A stretch of DNA of 24,252 nucleotides from a virus. Both the position numbers and the translations under genes were made by a program. The stretch is from IMG/VR virus record IMGVR_UViG_3300047560_000067, positions 1 to 24,252 of that record; one strand, given 5' to 3'. The notes below the pieces were generated by a model. It ran no database searches. It worked only from the letters and a program-made list of their open reading frames with translations, and was not told the origin of the DNA. This document shows, piece after piece, positions 14,107 to 22,310 of the stretch; the stretch's first letter is position 1; every line of letters starts with the position of its first letter.

Positions 14107-16349
14107 TGACAAAAAAAGTCTTTGCCCTTGACACGAAGCCGGGCATCCAGCGCGATGGTACGGTGTTCGACAAAGACTTCTACAACGATGGCCGCTGGGT
14201 CAGGTTTCAGCGTGGCCGCCCTCGTAAGGTAGGTGGCTATACGCAGATCACGGACGGCTTGTCTGGACCTTCTCGCGGCATCTACGTCAACCCACAGCAG
14301 AACTTCAACAACGTCTTCAGTGGTCACTCACAGGGCTTGCAGGTTGTTCCTATCGACAACAACGGTGTGGGTGCTGGCGTGACTGACATGACGCTGTCTA
14401 ACTTCACTTCGTCTGACAATAACTTGTGGCAGTTTGATACGTTCTATGACGTTAGTGGTTCTGGTAACAATTTGTTGCTTGCGCACCCCGGCCAGAATCT
14501 CTCCCTAATTGACAACAACGTCAACACCCCCGTATTGGGTGGCTCAATCACTGGCACAACCCTGTCTGAAATTGGCGTGTTTACTGAGTCGGTGTATTTG
14601 AACAGCACCACGACCATGTATCTGTCAACGACAAGCCTTTTGATTGGGGCTGGCCAGTCCATCTCTGGTACTGGCATTCCATCAGGCACGACTGTCGTTT
14701 CTTCAGCCCTTGCTGTGCCCATTTTGAATGCTGTGGCCGTGACTGGCACGGCTGGCCAGTGTTCATGCACAGCAACAACAGGCCTATATGTTGGCCAAAC
14801 TGTGGCTGTTACTGGTACTTCAACTGGAACTGCAACAGGCCTTACATCTGGCGTGACGTACTACATCATCGCCACCAACTACTCGACAACTTTCACGCTG
14901 TCTGCCTCATCTGGCGGACCAGCAATCACGACAACTGCTGGCTCAACCACAGGTCTAGTTTTCACAATTAGCCAGATCCAAAACGTGACAATTTCAGCCG
15001 CGGCCACAACTTCTGGCGCGTCTACGATCACGTTCAACAACAACATTTCCGTCTCTGGCGGCGTTGTTTCTCTGCACCCATACGTGTTTGTCTACGGTAA
15101 TGACGGCCTGATCAAGAATTGCTCAGCAGGCAATATCCAAGACTGGGTCTCTGCGGACGCAAATGAGGTCTCTGTGGCCACAGGAAAGATTGTCCAAGGC
15201 CTACCAGTGCGCGGCGGCTCAAACGCGCCTTCTGGGCTGTTTTGGAGCCTTGATAGCCTAATCCGCGTGTCCTACATCGGCGGATCTGGTACTCCCCCCC
15301 AGTATTGGCGTTATGACTTGATCTCTTCTCAGTCCTCCATGCTGTCTTCTCAGTGTGTGATTGAGTACGACGGTATCTACTACTGGATCGGTGTTGACCG
15401 TTTCTTGCTTTACAACGGTGTTGTGAAGGAAGTCCCAAACAACATGAACCAGAACTACTTCTTTGACAACCTGAACTACGACGAGCGCGAGAAGGTTTGG
15501 GTGTCCAAGGTTCCTCGTTACGGCGAGATCTGGTGGTTTTACCCACGCGGAAACGCTACGGAGTGCACAGATGCAATCATTTACAACGTGCGTGAGAACA
15601 CTTGGTACGACGCAGGCCAAGCTCTTGGTGCTCGTCGCTCTGCTGGTTTCTTCTCTCAGGTCTTCCACTATCCAGTGGCCGCGTCTTGGGAACTAAACGC
15701 GATTGGTGGCGTGAATGCCATCACCAAAACCGCAGGCGGAACGCTTTACACCAACGGAACCTACACAAACCAAGCGCTGACAGGCGGAAGCGGATCTGGT
15801 GCTACAGCAACGATTGTGGTGGCTGGTGGAACCGTTACGTCTGTCACGATTTTCAGCAAGGGCAAGGATTACGTAGTGGGGGACACCCTCTCCGCTACTC
15901 TGCCTGCTGGCTCAGGTTTGATCATTACGGTCAATCAAGTCGTTAATTTTGTATCGTTGTGGCAACACGAGATTGGTACTGACGCTGTGCAGAACACCGA
16001 AGTGTTGGCCATCGAGTCTTACTTTGAGACGAATGACCTTGGCTGGGTTTCTGGTGGACCTTCACAGCCTGCCCCAATAGGTGATAACAAGTGGATTCAC
16101 TTGGAGCGCCTAGAGCCTGACTTTTTGCAAGACGGCGAGATGGAGCTGTACGTAACTGGCCGCCCATTTGCTCAGTCTGATGACAAGACGACTGGCCCCT
16201 ACGTATTTGAGCCCAACACGAACAAGATTGACCTGCGCGAACAGCGCCGCGAACTTCGCTTGAAGTTTGTTTCTAACGTGGCTGGTGGAAATTATCAGCT
16301 CGGCAAGATCCTGATCGACGCAGATACAGGAGACGTGCGTGGCTACTAA
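14106..16349 (+). CDS. Tail nozzle/hub protein, gp10-like beta-propeller
   Basis: A 747-residue protein of the P22 gp10-type class, the propeller below the adaptor that completes and closes the tail. The N-terminus has DGTVFDKDFYNDGRWVRFQR and KVGGYTQITDGLSG, then propeller-type repeats (RGIYVNPQQNFNNVFSGHSQ). The propeller resumes at about 325-533 with YVFVYGNDGLIKN, SIDW-like QDWVSAD, YWRYDLISSQSSMLSSQ, YYWIGVDRFLLYNG and IWWFYPRGN. Two stretches look inserted. About 150-320 carries SISGTGIPSGTTVVSS and GLTSGVTYYIIATN modules; about 534-615 carries GGTLYTNGTYTN, GSGSGATATIVVAGG and YVVGDTLSAT. The C-terminus has KWIHLERLEPDFLQDGEM and RELRLKFVSN. Its place after adaptor and fibre supports the call. 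Confidence 0.78.
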   Translation: MTKKVFALDTKPGIQRDGTVFDKDFYNDGRWVRFQRGRPRKVGGYTQITDGLSGPSRGIYVNPQQNFNNVFSGHSQGLQVVPIDNNGVGAGVTDMTLSNFTSSDNNLWQFDTFYDVSGSGNNLLLAHPGQNLSLIDNNVNTPVLGGSITGTTLSEIGVFTESVYLNSTTTMYLSTTSLLIGAGQSISGTGIPSGTTVVSSALAVPILNAVAVTGTAGQCSCTATTGLYVGQTVAVTGTSTGTATGLTSGVTYYIIATNYSTTFTLSASSGGPAITTTAGSTTGLVFTISQIQNVTISAAATTSGASTITFNNNISVSGGVVSLHPYVFVYGNDGLIKNCSAGNIQDWVSADANEVSVATGKIVQGLPVRGGSNAPSGLFWSLDSLIRVSYIGGSGTPPQYWRYDLISSQSSMLSSQCVIEYDGIYYWIGVDRFLLYNGVVKEVPNNMNQNYFFDNLNYDEREKVWVSKVPRYGEIWWFYPRGNATECTDAIIYNVRENTWYDAGQALGARRSAGFFSQVFHYPVAASWELNAIGGVNAITKTAGGTLYTNGTYTNQALTGGSGSGATATIVVAGGTVTSVTIFSKGKDYVVGDTLSATLPAGSGLIITVNQVVNFVSLWQHEIGTDAVQNTEVLAIESYFETNDLGWVSGGPSQPAPIGDNKWIHLERLEPDFLQDGEMELYVTGRPFAQSDDKTTGPYVFEPNTNKIDLREQRRELRLKFVSNVAGGNYQLGKILIDADTGDVRGY
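16328..16341 (+). promoter_or_regulatory. Ribosome site and GTG start for the 87-residue gene
   Basis: AGGAG at 16328-16332 lies 6 bases before GTG 16339. The GTG is within the last codons of the nozzle gene (TAA 16347-16349), so initiation is coupled and the unusual GTG is preferred over any internal ATG. Confidence 0.6.
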
Positions 16350-16602
16350 TCCTCTGAACGTTGGCCTGATATACGACCCGCGTTATCATACGTTCGACTC
16401 GTGGGCTTGCCTCATGGTTGAACTGTATGGTGCTCAGAACCTGCCTATTCCTACTCCAACGACTGATTGGAAAGAGTGGGGCGCTGGTTTAAAGGCCATT
16501 GACGTGTTCACCAATGAGGGCGTCCCCGGACCTTATAACTTTAACGATTGGCAAGAGTGGGCAGAAGCTGTTGTCAATGCTGTTAACCCGTCGGTGAACT
16601 AG
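16339..16602 (+). CDS. Small Trp-rich conserved phage protein
   Basis: An 87-residue protein with YDPRYHTFDSWACLMVELYG, PTPTTDWKEWGAGLKAID and GPYNFNDWQEWAEAVVNAVN. Two DW-x-EW patterns (DWKEWG and DWQEWA) suggest an internal repeat of two similar helix hairpins. A GTG start overlaps the nozzle stop, with AGGAG at 16328-16332. It stops immediately before the giant gene, with no gap. From memory, small proteins of this style accompany nozzle genes in some environmental phages; function unknown. A tail plug, needle or virion-assembly factor is possible. The coding call is firm. Confidence 0.7.
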   Translation: MATNPLNVGLIYDPRYHTFDSWACLMVELYGAQNLPIPTPTTDWKEWGAGLKAIDVFTNEGVPGPYNFNDWQEWAEAVVNAVNPSVN

Positions 16603-19600
16603 ATGGCACTTTACGAATCACTTTCATCTTCAAGCACGCCTGAAGAAATTGCCGCCGCATACAAAGAATTTGCTGGCTTGGCTGGCGGGGATACTGCCGC
16701 CGTTCAGAAGCAGGCTGTTGATTATTTGAGTGCTTTGGGCGTTGCCGCACCAGCCATTACGCAAGCCTATAACATCTACACAGCGCCGCCAACAAATACG
16801 GGTGCATTGTCTTCTGTAGATACTGGTAAAGGTGACATTCTTAACGACACGTCTGGTGTTGTTAATAACGCAGGCACTGGCGCTTTATCTAAGGCTACAG
16901 GCACCACTGGGGGAACAAGTGGGGGAACAACTGGCGCGCTGGAAACTGCAACAGGCACCAGTGGTTTAGCCTCGACCACCAACCCATACGACTTGATCAA
17001 CAGCGCGTGGATGAATGGTGACTTTGCTGGCACGTCAAACATTATCAAATCAGCTGGTTTAACGCCAGCTCAAGTCAAGGCCTATTACGGGCTAGATGAC
17101 GCAACAATGAACTACGTGATGGGCACTGGTGTGTTTGGAGCACCAACGCCTACACCTGTTGTTCTTGCTCCAACGCCAACACCTAGCGCGCTTACCCCAA
17201 CTCCAACCCCAAATGCTTCTGCGGTTGTTACTGGCGAAACAAAGACTTATACACAGGCCGAAGTCAATCAAGCGCTAAATGACTTATTAGCAAAAGATCC
17301 AAAAGCCAGTAAAGCTGACATTCTGGCCGCGGCGGCGGCTTTGGGAATTAGTGCTGATCAAGTAAATGCCGCGTTCATTACTCGAGACGCAAATAGCCTT
17401 AAATCAACACCAACACCGACACCAACGGCAACCAGCAAGCCAGAGGACTTGGTCACCTATGGCAATTTGAATATAAAGCTTGATAAGAATGTCCTGTCAA
17501 ACCTGACAAGCCAAATTCAAACCATCACCAATTTGACTGGTGCAAATCAGTATTGGAATGGTGGTGCTTTTTCTGCTGGACAAGGTGCAAACATTGGTTT
17601 TGATGCAACTACTGGCGCAAATATTTTGGGTCTGGACAGCATCAACAATCAACAGCAAGTTGCATTGGACATGGCGGCTTTCTTGGCCTCCAAGGGCATT
17701 ACAAACCTAAACCAAATTGGCTACGGCGACATCATGGGCAACGTTAATGTTCGTCAAGAATATGACGACAACGGCCAGCCAACAGGTAAATATTTTAAAT
17801 GGGACACTAAAACTGACACGTGGGTTCCTGTTGACGAAAAAGATGTTCGACATGTCACCAACTACAAGGCGGATGGTGAAGAAGACACATTAGTTACAAC
17901 TGGCAGGGTTGGCGAAGGTGTTATCAACAAAAAAACTGGAGAAGCTGTAACCGACGGAACAGGTAAGTTTGGTGCAACTTATACAGGTGACGGTGGTACA
18001 GAGTACAGAATTCAAGTTGACAAAAGTACAGGCCTGCCAATCTTTTACACAAACGGTGTAAGCAGTAACACGCTTGCTGGCATCATGTCAGACCTAGGTC
18101 CAATCGGACAAATTGGTCTTGCTATTGCCACCAGTGGCATGTCTATTCCTGCTCAAATTGGCACACAGTTTGCCCTTCAGGTTTTGAGTGGTCAGGACGT
18201 TGGAGCCGCAGTTAAAAATGCATTGGCCTCTTACCTTGGCAACGAAATTCTAACCACCACTAGTATTGCTGACATTACCAAACAGCTCAATGCAATTGAC
18301 TCTTCAGGTATGTTGGCAAAGGCATTCCAAGGATCTGTTGTTGGTGCAACCAAAGGCGTGGTGACTGGCCAAGACGTATTCGACTCAGCCAAGATTGGTT
18401 TTATTCAAGGCGGAACGAGTGGCGCCGCTGACGCTATCTTGGCCAACTTTGGTGATCAGTTGAGTGGTTTGTCAAAGACACAGCAAGCCGCACTGAAGAC
18501 ATTGATCACTGGCACGCTAAGCAACAAGCCTTTAGATCAAACTTTGATTGACAGTATTATCAGTGGCGTAACAACACAGATAAAACAAGACAAAGCTACA
18601 AATAATGAAATAAAAACAAAGAATGCAGGAATTGTTGTTGGTACTGACTCCAGCGGCAATCCAATTACTCTTGATCAGACATTGTCGAATTTAGACTCAA
18701 TGTTGGCATCAAGCGCAAACTTGGGTACTTATGCGGCCATAAATAATGGCGTTGTCAGTGATGCTGGCGGTGGAAATAAACCAACACTTCCAATTGCTGA
18801 AATTACAAATACTGCCAAGCAAGGCGAACCCGGATACGGTTGGAAGTATTACAGCGACGGCACAGCCATCTCTCCAAATGGTACGTATTACTATGAAGGT
18901 GAAGTTGTATCTTTGTCTGACCAAGACAAGGCCCAGTACTTAGCAGGATCAGCGGCAAAACAAGCCGCCGCCATGCTGGTAAATAGCCCACAAATGGTCA
19001 ATACTTTGTCGGGAAAAATATCTGCAACAGAATTGCCCGGCGTCCTTGATACTCTCAAAAATTGGTGGGCTATTAACCCAGCATCTCAATATAAAAATGC
19101 CAATGAAGTTGACACTGATGCATTCAGAAGTTATTTAAAAGCTCAAGGAGTTTCAGAGTCAAACATTAACTATATTGCTGATGCGGCAAAAACTGCTGTT
19201 GGCGAGCTTATTGATAAAACAAAAACCGATACAGAAACATCAAAATCTAAAGCAACTGACGTTTTAAAAACGATTGGTGATAAAGCCGCCACAACTGAGG
19301 CTGATGCGGCGACTACCGCACAAAATCTTCTTAAAACAATTAGTTCAAATTCTTTGGCCGCTTCTACCCAAGCACAGCAAGACGCAACTCGTATTTTGCG
19401 AGATCTTGCAATTAAGTCTGGTCAAGGCGGTTTTGTTAGCACAGACATAATTAACGGTTTATTTAACGCTTTTAGTAGTACAGCTAAAGCTGGATCAAAT
19501 GACCCAGTAGAAATTGTAAAAAATCTGTTTACAAATGCAGATGCTTCTGCCCTTCAACGTTTTGGCCCGGGCGTGGTAGATGACTTAATTGGTGTTCTTG

Positions 19601-21312
19601 GTTCTGATTGGGCAAGATCTGGCGGTAATGCTCAGTTCATTAACGAGTTAACAAAAACTATTTTGACGGACCCATCTAATCAAGATTGGCAAGATGCTTT
19701 TACAAAAGCAACTGGTTACGATTGGACTGAAACGCCAGAAGGTAAGGCTTGGGCAAACAGAACAACACTTGCTCCAGAGGGCAGTATTCCAGCAGACCTT
19801 GGTGAAGGTTTAAAGGGGTACTACGATCCAAAAACTGGCAACTACTATACCCTTGACGGTAAAAAATGGTATGGCGAAATTACAGTTATTGGTACACGAG
19901 TAACACCTGCTGTCACACCAACACCAACTCTTAAAGCGACAGACCTTGATCCAAATATCATTGTCTTGCCTACTGTTAAGCCAACTGTCACGCCAGTTGT
20001 GACGCCTGTTTCTACACCCTCCGTCACGCCTACTGCAACTCCGAAACCTGCGGTGGAGCCAAACGCTACGCCGACACCTAGCTCGACGCCTACACCTACG
20101 TCCACGCCTTCTGTAAGGCCAACGCAGATACCAACGCCCACGATTGAGGTTACGCCTACAGTCAAGCCTACCGTTACCCCAACGCCAAGCGTGACCCCTA
20201 GCGTGACCCCAACACCGAGCACAACGCCCAGTGTTACACCCACGCCTAGCATTACACCGACTCCAAGCGTAACGCCCAGCATTACGCCTACGCCGTCTGT
20301 AACCCCAAGCATTACCCCAACACCAAGTGTCACCCCAAGCGTAACTCCTACGCCATCAGTGACACCGAGTGTCACGCCGAGCGTTACGCCCACAACAAAA
20401 GTTACACCGACCGTGACGCCAACTGTCACGCCGCCTACGCCTACGCCTACGCCGCCAGTCACTCCGACGCCTACGCCTAGCATTACGCCGACGCCTACAC
20501 CGCCTAAGCCAACGGTGACGCCTACAGTTACGCCTACAGTAACTCCTACTGTCACGCCTACGCCAACGCCAACGCCTACTCCTACACCAAAGACTTCTGC
20601 GCCGTCATCGGCTGGCTTGCAGGCGGCGATGACATCTCCCGGTGTATCTGGGACAATTGAGCCATTGAAAGCTGTAATGCTTCAGGCATTCATGACCAGA
20701 GACAAATTCAAGGACCCTCTGGAAAAATTGCATTTAATACAGGAAGCCTCTGGTAAGGCTGAGCAAAATATGATCGATCAAGGTATTAACCCAAGACTGG
20801 CCCAGATCATGGCTGACCGCATGACTGACGACGTGTCCAACCAAGCTGGTGTTGAGTCCCCTGTGGATAACACATGGCGATATGGCCAAGCACCAGAAAA
20901 CCTTGACGATCTGTTTGGTCAAAAACAAGAGCTGGCATTCAAGCAGGGTGGCTTTGTAGCCCCCTTGCAGATGGCCTCTGGCGGTGCTATGCCCCTACCC
21001 CTGCTGGTCAAGTCTGGTGGCGCTCTGGGGGCTTTACCAAGAAGCGATGGCAGATTAGACTTCAGGCATGGCGCTCACGTTGCTGGTGAGGGTGACGGGC
21101 AGTCTGATGACATTAAAGCAATGCTGGCTGATGGCGAGTTTGTGTTCCCCGCGGACGTGGTTTCTGCGCTCGGAAATGGCTCAACGAAGGCTGGATCAGA
21201 TAAACTATACGAAATGATGCATTCAATTCGAGAACGCGCACGATCCAAGGGCCCCAAGGACCTGCCGCCACCTGCATTGAAGTCACCACTTGATTACCTG
21301 AAAAAACGGTAA
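16603..21312 (+). CDS. Giant internal/ejection-type virion protein with Thr/Pro rod
   Basis: 1569 residues. The N-terminus has three related helical segments (about 13-58, 129-172, 217-257) with a LG(V/I)-xx-(V/I)-xx-A(F/Y) core, separated by TPTP linkers at about 180-205 and 268-276. Residues 280-480 are a mixed domain with a [14 protein letters not shown] segment. About 495-625 is Gly/Ala-rich and hydrophobic ([34 protein letters not shown]), as in membrane-active ejection proteins. A coiled, Ala/Lys/Thr region spans 850-985. A Thr/Pro rod of about 230 residues (1101-1330) repeats TP(S/T)(V/I)TP units. The C-terminus has a [13 protein letters not shown] stretch and [20 protein letters not shown], a C-terminal tag seen in many phage proteins. 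Its start follows the previous stop directly, with a weak ribosome site. An ejection or internal virion role is inferred from position. A fibre-like rod is the alternative. Confidence 0.65.
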   Translation: MALYESLSSSSTPEEIAAAYKEFAGLAGGDTAAVQKQAVDYLSALGVAAPAITQAYNIYTAPPTNTGALSSVDTGKGDILNDTSGVVNNAGTGALSKATGTTGGTSGGTTGALETATGTSGLASTTNPYDLINSAWMNGDFAGTSNIIKSAGLTPAQVKAYYGLDDATMNYVMGTGVFGAPTPTPVVLAPTPTPSALTPTPTPNASAVVTGETKTYTQAEVNQALNDLLAKDPKASKADILAAAAALGISADQVNAAFITRDANSLKSTPTPTPTATSKPEDLVTYGNLNIKLDKNVLSNLTSQIQTITNLTGANQYWNGGAFSAGQGANIGFDATTGANILGLDSINNQQQVALDMAAFLASKGITNLNQIGYGDIMGNVNVRQEYDDNGQPTGKYFKWDTKTDTWVPVDEKDVRHVTNYKADGEEDTLVTTGRVGEGVINKKTGEAVTDGTGKFGATYTGDGGTEYRIQVDKSTGLPIFYTNGVSSNTLAGIMSDLGPIGQIGLAIATSGMSIPAQIGTQFALQVLSGQDVGAAVKNALASYLGNEILTTTSIADITKQLNAIDSSGMLAKAFQGSVVGATKGVVTGQDVFDSAKIGFIQGGTSGAADAILANFGDQLSGLSKTQQAALKTLITGTLSNKPLDQTLIDSIISGVTTQIKQDKATNNEIKTKNAGIVVGTDSSGNPITLDQTLSNLDSMLASSANLGTYAAINNGVVSDAGGGNKPTLPIAEITNTAKQGEPGYGWKYYSDGTAISPNGTYYYEGEVVSLSDQDKAQYLAGSAAKQAAAMLVNSPQMVNTLSGKISATELPGVLDTLKNWWAINPASQYKNANEVDTDAFRSYLKAQGVSESNINYIADAAKTAVGELIDKTKTDTETSKSKATDVLKTIGDKAATTEADAATTAQNLLKTISSNSLAASTQAQQDATRILRDLAIKSGQGGFVSTDIINGLFNAFSSTAKAGSNDPVEIVKNLFTNADASALQRFGPGVVDDLIGVLGSDWARSGGNAQFINELTKTILTDPSNQDWQDAFTKATGYDWTETPEGKAWANRTTLAPEGSIPADLGEGLKGYYDPKTGNYYTLDGKKWYGEITVIGTRVTPAVTPTPTLKATDLDPNIIVLPTVKPTVTPVVTPVSTPSVTPTATPKPAVEPNATPTPSSTPTPTSTPSVRPTQIPTPTIEVTPTVKPTVTPTPSVTPSVTPTPSTTPSVTPTPSITPTPSVTPSITPTPSVTPSITPTPSVTPSVTPTPSVTPSVTPSVTPTTKVTPTVTPTVTPPTPTPTPPVTPTPTPSITPTPTPPKPTVTPTVTPTVTPTVTPTPTPTPTPTPKTSAPSSAGLQAAMTSPGVSGTIEPLKAVMLQAFMTRDKFKDPLEKLHLIQEASGKAEQNMIDQGINPRLAQIMADRMTDDVSNQAGVESPVDNTWRYGQAPENLDDLFGQKQELAFKQGGFVAPLQMASGGAMPLPLLVKSGGALGALPRSDGRLDFRHGAHVAGEGDGQSDDIKAMLADGEFVFPADVVSALGNGSTKAGSDKLYEMMHSIRERARSKGPKDLPPPALKSPLDYLKKR
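19903..20595 (+). repeat. Thr/Pro repeat-coding region
   Basis: About 230 codons encode tandem TP-x-x-TP units, with variants [18 protein letters not shown] and TPTPTP. The DNA is an array of ACG/ACC/ACA, CCT/CCA/CCG and GTC/GTT/ATT triplets with degenerate copies, densest at 20160-20590. Expected to be a stiff, extended linker. It is flanked by ordinary coding sequence within one frame. Confidence 0.9.
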
Positions 21313-21323
21313 GGAGCTAGAAA

Positions 21324-22301
21324 ATGGGATTATTCCAAGGCGAAGCGCCACCAAATGTAGAGACGTTCAAGTCAACGGGCGTCACGGCTCCTCAGTACCT
21401 GACCGACTATCTCACCCAGCTTGCACAGCAGGGCCAGCAGTCTTTGGGTACCAAAGATCCCACGACTGGAGCATACACAGCCCCCACCTATGAGGCTTTG
21501 AAGACCGCAGGTGCTCCGTACGTTGCGCCGCTGACCACGCTACAAAAGAGCGCGGCCACGAACGCACCTACAGACCTGTATCGCTATCAATCCCCAATGG
21601 ATTTGGCCTACTCAACAGGTCAAGAGGCCACTGGCATCACTCCAGCTGACATCTCCAAGTTCTACAACCCTTACGAAAAGGCCGTTGTGGACCAGATGGG
21701 CGCCGACAGCATGGCGCAGTTCCAGAAGAACATCCTTCCACAGTTGAAGGCAGGTTTTGTAGGTACTGGCGGTTTGGGTGGCCAGCGTTATGCAAACGCC
21801 GCAGGTCAATCTGTGACGGACATGAACACCGCTTTGCTTGAAGCTCAAAACAAAGCTCGCTCTGCTGGCTACCAGTCTGCCCTTGATGCCGCCATCCGCG
21901 AGATGAGTGGCCAGACACAAGCGACCCAAGCTCTGGGCACTTTGGGTGCACAAGAACAGCAGGCCGCTACAACAGGCCTGAAGTCACAAGCTGACATCGG
22001 CGCTATTGAGCAGGCTCAGAACCAAGCGATGATCAACGCGCCCACCACGATGGCTGGCAACGTTGCGCAGATCCTACGTGGTTATACGTACCCCACGACA
22101 ACAGAAGAAACCTACAAGGGCCCTGCGTCCTCTTACGGTCCATCCATCTTGTCTCAAATTGGTGGCCTTGGTTCGTTCTTGGGTAGCGGAACAAACGCGA
22201 CCAATAGTGGCTGGCTTGATAAAGCTAGCGCATGGGCAGGTAAGCTGTTTGACAGCCCAACCGTTGCACCAGCCGACCTCCAGAACTGGAACCCACCCTG
22301 A
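21324..22301 (+). CDS. Internal virion/ejection-type protein
   Basis: A 325-residue, helix-rich protein. The N-terminus has QGEAPPNVETFKSTGVTAPQ and YLTDYLTQLAQQGQQSL. About 100-190 has ITPADISKFYNPYEKAVVDQ, QKNILPQLKAGFVGTGGLGG, QRYANAAGQ and LEAQNKARSAGYQSALDAA. This NPY - LPxLxAxFVxxGxxGGxR - GYxxAL order occurs in short-tailed phage internal or ejection proteins. The C-terminus is Gly/Ser-rich (SILSQIGGLGSFLGSGTN) with a last KASAWAGKLF helix. TAAGGAG at 21310-21316 fuses the previous stop to its ribosome site. It lies between two other probable internal proteins. DNA ejection or head-neck assembly is likely; the exact partner is unknown. Confidence 0.65.
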   Translation: MGLFQGEAPPNVETFKSTGVTAPQYLTDYLTQLAQQGQQSLGTKDPTTGAYTAPTYEALKTAGAPYVAPLTTLQKSAATNAPTDLYRYQSPMDLAYSTGQEATGITPADISKFYNPYEKAVVDQMGADSMAQFQKNILPQLKAGFVGTGGLGGQRYANAAGQSVTDMNTALLEAQNKARSAGYQSALDAAIREMSGQTQATQALGTLGAQEQQAATTGLKSQADIGAIEQAQNQAMINAPTTMAGNVAQILRGYTYPTTTEETYKGPASSYGPSILSQIGGLGSFLGSGTNATNSGWLDKASAWAGKLFDSPTVAPADLQNWNPP

Positions 22302-22310
22302 AAGTAAGAC

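Noticed and set aside
15293-15299. Run of seven C in the nozzle gene as a phase-variation switch
   Set aside because: A single run of this length reads through as Pro codons in a conserved part of the protein, so slippage would destroy the nozzle; nothing else points to switching.
19845-20555. Long minus-strand frame of 236 codons rich in Gly/Val
   Set aside because: It is the exact complement of the Thr/Pro repeat region and inherits openness from its triplet repeats; no ribosome site and no gene neighbours on that strand.
20160-20590. Possible CRISPR-like array because of regular short repeats
   Set aside because: There are no unique spacers of constant length; the repeats are codon-level and stay in one open frame.
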